Assembly (NCBI GenBank): GCA_003427395.1
Contig: BFEA01000840.1
Coordinates: 186,189 to 248,627 of the forward strand
Length of the DNA stretch: 62,439 nucleotides
Direction of reading: 5' to 3'
From: Chara braunii
Taxonomy: Eukaryota > Streptophyta > Charophyceae > Charales > Characeae
A program made the position numbers and the translations under genes. This document shows, one piece after another, positions 20,195 to 30,381 of this stretch. Under the pieces are notes generated by a model. It ran no database searches. It was not told the origin of the DNA and worked only from the letters and a program-made list of their open reading frames with translations. Position 1 is the stretch's first letter. The number at the start of each line of letters is the position of its first letter.

Positions 20195-21383
20195 ATGGTG
20201 AGATTCGTGCTCAATGAGAACGGAGCGGTAGAATCGATAGAGGCTAATGACACGGGTAAAGTCTTGATTCCGGGGGACTCTCGGGTGACCCCTTACTTGA
20301 TGAGCGTTGAGAAAGGGGGAGTAATCAGAGAAGGAGCCTACGTGTGGGTTGGAGCTCGAAGCCTCACCTAGAAGGAAGGTGTGGAAAGAGGAGGCCCGCC
20401 CGACCTCAGTCGTTTTCTAGAGATCCGGGTTACAATCTTCCTCAACGAAGAGGTGTGGACCGAAGTTTGGAGGGGCTTGGTAACCGGGCAACTGACGCAT
20501 TTTGAGTACCGAGAATCCGCGAGGCTGGTAGCTAATAACCTAGTGCTGACCGATTACGAGGAAGGGACTTTCGAGTCGTGGACTCTGGTGTTCTTCGCCG
20601 AGCCTGGAGAGGTCCCTCGCGCATCTGGGGTACTATACGCGAGCCTACCCCAGTTCTTGGCCAATTCTTTCTTGAGGGACCTCGATGAGAGAGTAGTAGC
20701 AATGCTTAGAGCGGCTCGAGAATCCGGGGTGCGGGCTAGGGGTTTGTTCTGGCTTTATACTCGGTGCGTGAACCACAAGCGGTTGTCGGGTAGCAGGAGA
20801 TTCAAGAATGAAAATTCTGAAGTGAAGAGTTTTTGGTAGTCTGAAAATCCTGAATAGTCCTGAAGTGGTGAAAGGTCCGAAGACCCTGAAAACCACCTGT
20901 TTAGGCAGGCTGCATCCTGAAGTGGTGAATGGTGTCCTGAAGTGATCAACTGAGAGTTTTGGGCAGTCTGAAAATCATGAATGGTCCTGAAGTGGTGAAA
21001 GGTCCGAAGACTATGAAAACCACCCTTCACCCCTTGAGGATGCAGCCTGCCTAAACAGGTGGTTTTCGGGATGTTCGGAGCTTTCACCACTTCAGGACCA
21101 TTCAGGATTTTCATACCTGAATGGTCCTGAAGTGGTGAAAGGTCCGAAGACCTTGAAAACCACCTGTTTAGGCAGACTGCATCCTGAAGTGGTGATGAAA
21201 AATACAACTGTTGTTAACCTTCTCTCGCGTGGACGCGGGGGTTTCCCCAAGAAGTGAGTTGTCCGCCATATTCGGGAGGTTGAGAGAGTTTGAGGGACTC
21301 CAATCGCTCGTNGCGGACGTTCCGTACGCCCGCCTCTTCGGAGAAGAGCAGGTGGCTAACTGGAGGGGTTCGAGGGTCGATGA
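20195..21383 (+). pseudogene. Tandem ORF unit 5, split by a MITE
   Basis: Starts ATG GTG AGA TTC four bases after the unit 4 stop. The N-terminal module (VESIEAND, GAYVWVGAR) ends at an in-frame TAG (20369-20371). The same frame then continues through the C-terminal module (VTIFLNEEVWTEV, EVPRASGVLY, GLFWLYTRCV). The foldback MITE at 20774-21225 interrupts it within the CVN/CVD motif, and the last part resumes after it (GVSPRSEL). An N occurs at 21312. The likely final stop overlaps the next ATG as ATGA at 21380-21383. Confidence 0.55.
20774..21225 (+). mobile_element. Foldback MITE, copy in Gypsy ORF unit 5 (452 bp)
   Basis: Same family as 5725-6188 in opposite orientation. It starts CACAAGCGGTTGTCGGG and ends GTTAACCTTCTCT. 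The flanks TGCGTGAAC (20765-20773) and CGCGTGGAC (21226-21234) match at 7 of 9 positions, giving a 9 bp target duplication, and the interrupted protein reads on when the insert is skipped. The interior consists of repeated inverted units around GTCCTGAAGTGGTGAA and CCACCTGTTTAGGCAG. Confidence 0.75.
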
Positions 21384-22021
21384 TAAAGCGGATCCCGAGA
21401 ACTCTCTGGGCGTCCATAGAACCCGTAGAGGATACCGGGGAGGTTGTCAGTGTTACTCTATCTAGAGCCAGATTGACGGAGCCAACTAGGACCCTCCTGC
21501 GAGAAGAAGGGGAAATCCGGCGCGGTAAGGCTTTCGTACGATTTACGGTGAGTCGCAAGGGGAGGGTCGTAGTTGGAGAAGCCTGAATACTCCTTTCAAA
21601 GGAAGGCCTTGTAGAGATAGCACGCAGCTTGCAGATTGGGCAGGACCCTCTCTGGGACACGCAAGCCGTAAGAAGCCGACTGGAAGAATTAGTAGAGGAG
21701 TTGAGGCCTTGCGAAGGGTGCGACGAGGAATATCAAGTGACTTACGGGGGTTGGGAAGAGATACCTTGGTTCGTCTCCAGCGAGCCGGTGGAAATCCCCC
21801 ATTTCATTTTTGAACGGATCTACCCCTCCGAGGCTGTTAAGAGGGCGGTAGAAAGGAGGATTTACATCCTAAGCCAGTTCCGGTTTATGGGATCGGACCT
21901 CCATACCTTGTTAACTTGGTGTTTTCGGGATCCCTATAGAGACGATTGGTCAATTCTAGAGGACCTGGGTTACGCCTTCGAAGGGTGGGGTCGACATGCA
22001 AGGGAGTCTAAGATATCGTGA
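21380..22021 (+). pseudogene. Tandem ORF unit 6, one nonsense mutation
   Basis: ATG at 21380. The N-terminal module (TGEVVSVTLS, KAFVRF) runs into TGA at 21584-21586, and the same frame continues ILLSKEG, aligning with VYLSKEA of unit 3, so the stop replaces a sense codon. The C-terminal module has EIPHFIFERIYPSEAV, then LHTLLTWCFRD, matching HKLFTHCWESRED in unit 8. A helical tail like that after unit 8 (DPSDLIRIAIACRRWK) follows in another frame at about 22030-22120. Confidence 0.55.
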
Positions 22022-22118
22022 AGATACTTGGGTAAGATCTGCGAAGAGGAGTTGACAGGATTGGATCCTTCAGACCTAATTCGGATAGCGATTGCATGTC
22101 GACGATGGAAATTAGGGG

Positions 22119-22794
22119 ATGAGCGAGCCGGACCTTGAGGGGCTTGTGGGGTTGGAGAGAGTAAGAGAAGAAGTTCACCGGATCCTCGCACTGTGCTGGG
22201 AGGAAGAAAGCAGGGTTAGGCCTAGGTCCTTAGCGAGGATCAAGCTACTTGAGACAACCGCAATCGCTATCCTCGACGAAGTAACAATAGATCTTCTTGC
22301 GCCGTGAGGGGATCAGAGCTTCGTTCGTCTCCAATGGGATTCGTTGGGAATTGGAGACCTATGAGGACGGTAGCGAAGTTCGGGTCGAGGGAAGTGCGGA
22401 GCTTAACCCGGAATTGGGAGAGGATCGAGTGGTCCGCGCCGAGACGAAATTTCTAGTGGAAATCCGACGGCGGGCCTTGTGGAAAAGAAGGAGCTGGACC
22501 ACGCGAGCTAGATTTTCGGTCCACATTAGAGACGCAAGTGGAGTAAGGTCCTCAAGGGCTTGGAGGGAACCCTTGCTGGAGGTAGAGAGGAGGTTCGAAG
22601 AAGACTCTAGATATCTAGGAACCCCGCTGACATCTAGGACGCACCTTGTGGAGACCCGATTTTGGGATAGGACGGGGGAGTACAAAAAGGCTTTGCGCCA
22701 AACTCTGCGAGAGGACGAAGAGACCGGTCGCGCTAGGTGCGTCGCTGGTAGAGGCCGCCACAAGGTTGGCCGGCGTGAGGTGAGGCCCCTATGA
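22119..22794 (+). pseudogene. Tandem ORF unit 7, two overlapping frames
   Basis: ATG at 22119 sits in an ATGA overlap with a short upstream frame and opens a 62-codon helical peptide ending at 22307. The next frame (about 22291-22794) has no ATG and overlaps the first, so a frameshift is likely. It is rich in Arg and Glu, and TRARFSVHIRD aligns with the central strand of units 3 and 8 (VRAEGTVYLSKE, RKAEIFLSPDD). The C-terminal module is not evident. It ends with TGA in an ATGA overlap with unit 8. Confidence 0.4.
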
Positions 22795-23393
22795 TTAGAT
22801 ACGACATGGGGGACCCTTTTGGTATCTTGGAAAGGGGTTGGAAAACGGGGGAGAGGTATGGAGTAACCCTCCCTAAGGTTAGAGGGGAAGGAGTGGTGTC
22901 TACTGAGTTCTTCGAAATCTACGGGCAAGAGACGGTGGTCAGGTACTCAGTGGCGTCCGAGGGAGGCAGCTGCACTAGAAAGGCGGAGATCTTTTTGTCC
23001 CCTGACGACCGTCTGATCTTTGCGACTGAATTGGCAGAAGGAAAGGACCCCCTAGGCATCGCCAGAAGGGCCTTGCACCGGTTGAGGAGATTGAGAGGAG
23101 GCACTGCCGGCAAGAGCCTGATCGATAGGGTAGAATACCGAGGGAAGTCGGAAGTTCCAAGGGCGGCTCACGGGAGGACTTGGGAGATCCCGACCTGGGC
23201 CTACCGACTACTCTATGCTGACGACGCGACCATGAGAAAGGTCCGATTTAGGGGACAAGTGATAAAGAAATTTCCATTAGGTGAAGGAGGGGGGCACAAA
23301 CTATTCACCCATTGCTGGGAATCGAGAGAGGACACAGACTTCGAGTGGTGGGCGCGCGTTGGAGAGTTCATCAGGCCCCTGTTCTCCGGGTAA
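22791..23393 (+). CDS. Tandem ORF unit 8, 200 aa, intact member of an unknown family
   Basis: Fully open from ATG to TAA. Residues 1-60 form the N-terminal module (MIRYDMGD...GVTLPKVR). Residues 60-75 hold the central strand CTRKAEIFLSPDD, followed by a basic helix (ARRALHRLRRLR). The C-terminal module (about 128-200) has WEIPTWAYRLLYADDAT, a helix, HKLFTHCWE and a WWARVGEFIRPL tail. No zinc site, signal peptide or membrane span. Its ATG overlaps the previous stop (ATGA), which suggests reinitiation or coupled translation. It lies 270 bp before gag. The closest relatives I can see are units 2-6 beside it. Function unknown; an accessory protein of the retroelement is the obvious guess. Confidence 0.6.
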   Translation: MIRYDMGDPFGILERGWKTGERYGVTLPKVRGEGVVSTEFFEIYGQETVVRYSVASEGGSCTRKAEIFLSPDDRLIFATELAEGKDPLGIARRALHRLRRLRGGTAGKSLIDRVEYRGKSEVPRAAHGRTWEIPTWAYRLLYADDATMRKVRFRGQVIKKFPLGEGGGHKLFTHCWESREDTDFEWWARVGEFIRPLFSG

Positions 23394-23402
23394 GCTGGTG
23401 AG

Positions 23403-23645
23403 GTGGACAGGGACTTGATTAGGAGGTGTGCGCAAGAAGGGATTAGGGGCATCTCGGACCTAGAGATCGCCAATCTAGCGTTGGCCGCTAGCGAGGAGAA
23501 GAAATTAAGGAACTCTTGGTGGACTGTGACCAGCGAGGAGTCGGAGGAAGAGAGTGCTAGCGAAGAGTCTAGTGAGGAGAAGGAGGGCTCCGAAGAAGCA
23601 GAAGACCCGGAAGATAGCACAAACGATAGTGAGGGAGACAACTAG
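23403..23645 (+). CDS. Acidic ORF after unit 8, unknown
   Basis: An 80-codon frame without an ATG (it opens with GTG). The N-terminal helix (ISDLEIANLALAASEEKK) resembles the helical tail after unit 6, and the C-terminal half is Glu/Ser/Asp-rich. It may be the tail of unit 8 separated by the stop at 23391-23393, or a linker of the gag region. A real, separately translated product is doubtful. Confidence 0.35.
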   Translation: MDRDLIRRCAQEGIRGISDLEIANLALAASEEKKLRNSWWTVTSEESEEESASEESSEEKEGSEEAEDPEDSTNDSEGDN

Positions 23646-23663
23646 AGGTTACCGGTAGGGTGC

Positions 23664-26600
23664 ATGGAGAGCGAAGTAGAAGCTGGTCTCTCTTATCCGC
23701 CTGAAACCGCTGAGAGAAGGGGGGTAGTGAAGAGCCCCGAGTTGGGAGCCACGCTAAGTAGGGTAGTGGAAGAAATGGCTGAGGGAACAAATACGCTAGG
23801 TAGGGTCGAAAGGGGCCCGGAAACGGCTTCGGGAGAGAGGCAGGCCTCGGAGGGGCAAAGAGCTAGCGCAGCGATGCGAATGCCAGCGAGAGAAGGGGCG
23901 GTTGAGGGCTCGAGGGGCCTTCCTATAGATTCTCGGTGGGCGGATTTATCGGACGCGAGAATGGGGGAGGATCTAGAGTTTCCAAGAGATAGGGTGGGGT
24001 ACCTGCCGCCCAAGAGGGAAGAGGAAGGGGGACTGAGTAGAAGGGACCTTAGAGGCGACAGGCCGGCGGAGGCTGGTAGTAGGCCACGAAGGTGGGCCGA
24101 AAGGGAATCGGATGCTGCATGGGCGCCCGGCGAGGTAACGGGGAGGAATCAGGGGGTGGATGCCTGGAGGGGCTTTAAGGGGTAGGACCACGCTCGGTGG
24201 GAGACGGACTAGCCGAATGAGAGGAGCCGCTACGGGGAAGACCCCTGGGGACCGCCAAGACCCCGGCCACGGATAGAGGAGCCGGATCCCTCGTGGTACA
24301 AGCCATACTACCCGGCAATCGATGGGCCAATGGAAGGACCCTATTTCTGCCGATACGACGACCGACGAGTCCCCTACTACGACGTCAACCTGGGTCTGGA
24401 GGCACTTTTCTTCGATGGGCGGGACGTGACAGGATTCGTGGAGAAATGGGAAAGTTATGCTTACCGAAAGAGATTCTCCGAAAAGGAATGGATAGACCAT
24501 TTCATCCAACACTCTGACCCGGAGTTAGATCCCGCAATTAGGACCATCTACCCCGCAGACGGGCGGTGGAGAACCTTCAAGACCAGCCTGTTGCGGACTT
24601 TCGCGTGTGATGATCTGATCCCTACCGTAAAAGGGTTGTGGCATGTTACAAGGGGAGGACGGGAGAGCTTAGTGGCCTTCACCCGTAGGTTCAAGCGGCT
24701 GTCCCAAGCCCTGGTGGATAGGGGGATGCTGTCGGAGGTGAATACGTGCGTAATGTTTATGTTGCACCTACCCGAGGAGAAGAGGAAAGAGGTCCTTGAA
24801 AAGGCCCAGAGGGATTCAGCCAACTTCGAGAAGGTCGCAGAGGTGGTTTTCACAGGGGGAGGGTTGGATGTAAGAGAGTACATGAAAGAGACTCTGGACA
24901 TGGCACTCCGTGGTATGCGTGGCACGTGGAATGATGGCCTTAGGGGGAATGATACACCACCCCCAGGTCCTCCTGGTCCGCCCGGTCCCCGGTGGGGAGA
25001 TCGGCCGGCGGGATGGAGAAGCGAGTCAGGAAACCAGGAAGGCTGGAGGAATGACCGAGAAGTAGGGGGGAACCGTAGCCCCGATTGGGGAAATTCCCAT
25101 TGGAAGGACGCTAGGGACGGAAGGTAGGGAGACGCCCCTCAAGCAAGGGCTTCTGGGCCTCGACCTGAGATTAGGGCTCCACCACCGCCACCGCCGTCCC
25201 CTCCTGCGCCTGTAGCTGCTGCAACACAAGGGGGTCCGCGTCCCAACAACCTGCAAACTCGAAGCGGGTGTGTTTATTGTAATGAAGAAAACCACATCAA
25301 AAGGGATTGTCCTTATCTTACGGAGGCCTTAAGGTTAGGTGTGGTAAAGTTAAATGAAAACAAGTGGGTTGTGTGGGGAGATAGTGGAGAGGTTGTCTCG
25401 TTCTACTCCCCAATGAAGGTGAATGTGGACAAGAGAATAGCCCTCCAGGAAGCGAGGCTGGGGAAGAAACCTGAAATTGGGGGCACCTCCAACGCGTCCT
25501 ATATCCGAATGAAGGAGTCACCAGGAGGGGTATCCATTAGGGAACCGCAGGTGTCCAACATCAAGTTCATAGAGACCCAGCCTAAAGAAGAGAGGCCTTG
25601 CCTAAGGGTGAGAACACAAGTTGGGGCCGAGACGTCCAAGAGCCAAGAGAGCATGACGGAGGATGCGGGAGTAAGGAGCGGCGACAACGACCAACCAATG
25701 ACCGATGCCAAAGCTATGGAGGAAAAGAAGGAAGAACCCACCGCACCCAAATTGCCTAAGAAGAAGGGGCCCAAAAAGTTTCAAATGAAATGCACTCTGG
25801 ATGAGATAGACACGGTAGCATCCCTTAGGATAACCCTGATGCAACCTATGCAGTGCACACTTTTGGAATATCTAGCCGCCAGCAAAAGCGCCAGGGAGGA
25901 GCTCCTAAGCATCACGAGGAAGGTAAGAGCCCCGCTCGCCGGGGGGCCCACGGTGCCGGTGGAAGGTCCAGCCAAGGAAGGAGTACAAGCCTCCCGCATT
26001 ACCATGGAGGAACTGCCTGCCAACTTTTTCTCGGGTGAAGAGGCAAAAAAGTTCTATGTGTTAGGTAGCGGCCAGCTCCAGGCAGTGGTAAGTGGAAAGA
26101 AGATGAGGGCTCTAGTAGACAATGGATCCGAGTCTACGGTGAGTAGGGACTCCATCGCGCGGAAGCTAGGCTTGGAGATAGATCGAGGGGTATCAATGTC
26201 AATGGTAGTGGCCGATAACAAGCTGCAACCGGCAGAAGGAGTATGGCATAGCCCCATGATTGAGGTCGCTGGAGTGGAGGCCACAATCCCAATCTTTTCG
26301 GTAAAAGAGTGCTCCTTCGAGTTGATCCTCGGAAGGACCTGGCTGAGCGCAGTTCACGCTACAACGGTTGATTTACCGGATGGAAGTCAGACCCTCTCGA
26401 TCCAAAGTCTGGATGACATTCGAGTAGTCCTAAAGACCGTAGACGCGCAAGATGAGCGCAACCGGACCAACATTGCTAGACGCAAGGGGAGCCAGTCGAG
26501 GGTGTGCCGACTCCGTCTGGAGGAGGTGCCCTTGACGGATAAGGGACCCAAGGGGGACCAATTGGAGGTCGAAGATGTAGAGGATAGGATTGTGATTAAC

Positions 26601-26681
26601 GGTATGGGGTACGAGAAGGAGGACGAGGAGGAGAAATTCGGTGGATGTGTAAGGTTGTCTTTTTTGGAGGAATCCCCCTAG
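23664..26681 (+). pseudogene. gag-pro: Gypsy gag-protease frame with three internal TAG stops
   Basis: One frame of 1005 codons from ATG at 23664 to TAG at 26679-26681, cut by TAG at 24183, 24210 and 25125. Order: charged N-terminal region; capsid-like domain (about 24380-24880, with the FVEKWESYAYRKRF and SLVAFTRRFKRL helices); Pro-rich linker (about 25150-25250); CCHC zinc knuckle CVYCNEENHIKRDC near 25270; and a retropepsin-like protease with LVDNGSEST near 26110 as catalytic motif (Asp-Asn-Gly in place of Asp-Thr/Ser-Gly) and LILGRTWL near 26320. Gag packages RNA and protease cuts the polyprotein. All three internal stops are TAG. Confidence 0.8.
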
Positions 26682-27840
26682 CCGGCGGCATTAAGAAGCA
26701 CAAAATCGTGGCGGAGAAGGTAAAACCCGCCGCAGTCAGCCGGGATAGAACCGGGGAGGCTACGATATTGGAGGAAGAGATTGCTGATATCATCCGAAAA
26801 GAAAAGAGACTGAAGGGCAAAGAATTACGGCCGATCGGTTGGCTAAGATGAATATAGGGGATGACAACCTCACAGGAGAGGAGAGGGAGTTCGTGGCCAT
26901 GACCCTGAGAAGCTGTGATAAGGCCATAGCGTTCGATGACTCGGAGAAGGGGAGGATCGACCCGAGGTACGCTAAGCCAGCCCGGATCCACACTATTCCG
27001 GACGTGCCTTGGAAGGATAGGCCCCAGTGGAAGTATGCTCAAAAAGAGGAAGAGGAGACCGTAGGCTTCATTAAGGAAAAGATAAGGACTTTCGTCGTGG
27101 AACCTTGTGAGAGTGCTTACTCCAATAAGTGGTCCTTTCTGAGAAAGGGGGGCAGCAACAAACTAAGATGGATTCAGAACCTCCAAAGGACCAACGCGGT
27201 CACGATAAGGGACGTAGGGTCCATCCCCGAGGCCGACTTTCTAACGGAAGGGTCGGAGGGTCGCTCGATATACTCAATTTGCGATCTCTTCTCGGGGTAT
27301 GACGAGATCCCCTTAGACTATCGGGATAGACATATGACCGCCATGCATACGCCTTTGGGGCTGGTCCAAATGATGGTAGTGCCCATGGGGTGGACGAACG
27401 GCATGGCAGTGTTCCAAAAGGCCAGGATTGCGGTCCTCAAGGAGTTCATACCTGAAAAGGAGGAAGTCTTTCTTGATGACTTCCCGATAAAAGGGTCGGT
27501 CGAACGGAAAGAGACGGAGGTCTATCCCGGGGTAAGAAAGTTCGATGTCAAGGATGTCCTTGTGAAATTGGACGATGCTAACCTCACGGTGAGCGGAACT
27601 AAGAGTCGCTGGTGCGTATCGTCCATTAAGATACTAGGGTTCATCTGCGACAAAGATGGGCGGAGGCCCGATCCCGAGAAATTGGTGAAATTGATGACTT
27701 GGCCGTCGCTACTTAAGTCCATAACGGAGGTCAGGCAGTTTCTAGGGGTGGTGGGCTACTGGCGAATCTTCATTAAAGGCTACGATGAGAAAGCAGAGTC
27801 TCTTAGGCGGTTACTCAGGAAGTCCGAAACAGGCCTCGAC
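26645..27840 (+). pseudogene. pol: Gypsy reverse transcriptase, frameshifted
   Basis: A frame from 26645 (basic linker) shifts near 26820 into the RT frame, which has no ATG of its own. Motifs: PARIHTIPDVPWKDRP before the RT core; LRWIQNLQRTNAVTIRD (finger); SICDLFSGYDEIPLD near 27275 (first catalytic Asp); TPLGLVQMMVVPMGWTNG near 27350; VFLDDFPIKG near 27470 (FLDD catalytic pair); and FLGVVGYWRIFIKGY near 27740 (connection). It makes cDNA from element RNA, primed by tRNA-Asp. The sequence type recalls Gypsy elements of fungi, oomycetes and charophytes more than flowering-plant Tat. A second shift lies near 27830. Confidence 0.85.
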
Positions 27841-28320
27841 CATGGAAGCGCTGAAAGAGGAATTCCGCGAAGGGGGGCAGGTCCTAGGAGTCCCTTTCTT
27901 CGAGGACGAGGAGGGTCGCCCTTTTATAGTATCCACCGACGAGGGACCCAACTCGGTCGGGGACCTCTTGTCTCAAAAAGATGGAGAGGGGAGGGAGAGA
28001 CCTTTACGATTCGAGAGTAGAACCTTGAACCCCGCCGAGCGGAATTATAGCCGATTCAAAAAGGAAGTGTTAGGGGTACTGCATTGCCTGAAGGTCTTCC
28101 GACATTACCTATACGGGCGACGCTTTCTCCTAAGGGTGGACCCAACTGCAGTGGTCGCGGTCCTTTAAAAGGATTTCTCGCTGACCGATCCGACCATCGC
28201 CCAATGGATGATACACATTAGGCTTTACGACTATAGAGTCGAGAGGATATCAGGGACCAAAAACCAGGTCGCGGACGGGTTGTCCAGACTTCCCATTCGT
28301 GAGGAGGACCTACTGAGGCT
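27785..28320 (+). pseudogene. pol: Gypsy RNase H domain
   Basis: After the frameshift near 27830 the frame encodes PFIVSTDEGPNSVGDLLSQ (first acidic residue), SRTLNPAERNYSRFKKEVLG (Glu-containing helix) and FLLRVDPTAV (later Asp). It then passes a TAA at 28166-28168 into RLYDYRVERISGTKNQVADGLSR, the usual end of the RNase H/connection region before integrase. It degrades the RNA strand of the RNA-DNA hybrid. It continues in frame into integrase. Confidence 0.8.
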
Positions 28321-28329
28321 TAAGGAGGG

Positions 28330-30016
28330 AGCAGTGGCGATAATTGAAGGGAAGGTGATGAAAGTCGCCGCTAATAGAGCACAAGTAGCGGTAAGCAATC
28401 GGAGAGAGGAAGGGGCCCCGAGGACCTTTCTCGCAAATGTCTACGACGGAAAGTACCGGGATATAGGACTGTACTTGGCCGGTAGGGAAACGGGGACCGA
28501 AAGAATCCGGCAAGAGGCGCTGGGCTATTGCCTACGAGGAGGCCATCTCTTCAAGAGACCCACCAAGTTTGCGATACCCATGAGGGTACTGTGCGATCCG
28601 GAAGAAAGAAGGGCGGTCATAGAGGAACTCCATGACGGGGTCGTTGGGGGCCATAGGGGGGTGAAGGGTACTTTCGATAAGGTCCGTAGACTCTATTGGT
28701 GGGACAGATAATACACGGAAGTGGAAAAGTATTGTTCGACATGTGAAGCCTGCCAGAAGAGGGTGACAGTTCGGTACAAAGAGCCCTTAGTTCCATCACT
28801 TCCCACTGTTCCGGGTGAGAAGGTCCACGTTGACTTGGTAACCATGCCAAAAGGGGTCGGCGGTCTTCGATATATAATCAACACCCGGGATGACCTCACC
28901 GGGTTCGTGGAAGCAAAGGCCATTAAGAAGAAGACGGCGGAGGAGGTAAGTGATTTTCTCCTTGAATATATCGTGCGGTAAGGGTGTGTCGGGAGAATAG
29001 TCATGGATAGGGGCGCATAGTTCTTGAGCCAAAAGGTCAGGGTATTATTAGAAAAGGCAGGGATCGGGCCGGCCTATACAACCGCGTATCACCCCCAAAG
29101 CAATGCATCGGTAGAAAGGGGTCACCAGACGCTTGTGGACGCTCTAGCAAAATGGTGCAAAGGTCGGGCGAAACAGTGGTCGAGGTACTTGCGGTACGCG
29201 GTTTGGGCCGATAATATCACAGTCAAGTCCAGTACGGGATACCCTCCTTACACCCTTTGGTTCGGTAGGCATTGTCCCCTACCCATCACATTCCACATTG
29301 ACACTTGGATGAGTGTCTCGTGGAAAACCAACATGTCTAGGGATGAGTTGTTGGAGGCAAGGATACAGCAAATTGCCGAGAACTTGGATACCGGGGTAAC
29401 CGCGGCTAGTGAGAACGTCGAGAGAGAGAGGGTGAAAGGAAAGGATAGGTGGGACAAAAATCTGCGGTTCCGAAAGGCGCCGATAGAAGTGAATGACCTA
29501 GTACTGATGTACGATTCGTCGCTAGAAAATACCTGGAGCCGGAAATTGGCAAACCGATGGATGGGGCCGTATAAGGTCCTAAAGAGATTGGATGGGGGGG
29601 CCTACATGCTCACGGAATTGGATGGAAGTAGGCTTCGGGACCCTATCGCAGGGGCTCGTCTCAAAATCTTCCGATCGAGAGGGACCCTTGGGGAAGAGCC
29701 GGGGCGGAAAGGAAAAGAAGCTATTGACATAGAGGTGAGCATAACCCACGAAAAAGGGGAGACCTCCAAACAAGGAGTTTCTTCTCGACCCACAAAGAAA
29801 GGGTATAAGGTTCGGAAAACTGCCCTACCGAAGACCCCAAGGAAGAAGAAACGACCGAAGGAGGATGACGGAGACACTGACCGATTGAGGAAACGCCGGT
29901 TGAACGAAAGGAGGAATGCGTCTAGGAAGGCCCTAAAACTCGAACGTGAGAAAAAGGAGAGAAAACGGAAGAGAGAGAGGCACGAGCAGAGGATGAGAAG
30001 ACAGAGACGGGCGTAA
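28330..30016 (+). pseudogene. pol: Gypsy integrase with GPY motif and long basic tail
   Basis: Zinc-binding HHCC near 28630-28760 (HDGVVGGH, then CSTCEAC) with TAA at 28709-28711 between its halves. The core has VDLVTM near 28830, MDRG near 29003 and NASVERGH near 29105 as the D-D-E set, with TAA at 28979-28981 and TAG at 29018-29020. The C-terminal domain has the GPY motif WMGPYKVLKRLDGGAY near 29560. No chromodomain is recognisable. The last roughly 100 residues are extremely basic (Lys/Arg with RKRERHEQRMRRQRR), possibly for nuclear import or DNA binding. Same frame as RNase H. Confidence 0.85.
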
Positions 30017-30381
30017 AAAGGGGGAGGGGAATGGTGCACCATAGTTAGAAAAACGTGGTCCAGGAAAAGCGATTTGTTGAAGGAAGATTTGTACCATAGT
30101 ATATCAAAGTTAGAGAAACGGGTGCCATGAGGGGCAATGAGTCGTAATCTCAAGTGGATATTGTACCATAGACCGGTGTCATAGGGTAAGAATGTGCTGT
30201 GACTCTTGGAAGGTGTAGTGAGAAGACGAAGGGGGATAAGTCTGGTTAGAAGAAAAAGGACAAAGGGGTGGAACAGGAGAGAAATTTCATAAGTAGACAT
30301 TAGGCGGGGGGCGATGGTTGGAAACGGAGGGGTCATGAAAGAGTCTCGCCGGGGGCGGTGAGAAATGGGGTGTGGGCTGGT
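30017..30381 (+). other. Gypsy 3' untranslated stretch with polypurine tract region
   Basis: Non-coding sequence from the integrase stop to the 3' LTR. The last 35 bp before TGTCGGGC are G-rich (GGGGGCGGTGAGAAATGGGG) and the likely plus-strand primer region, though the tract is broken by several pyrimidines. Confidence 0.5.
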
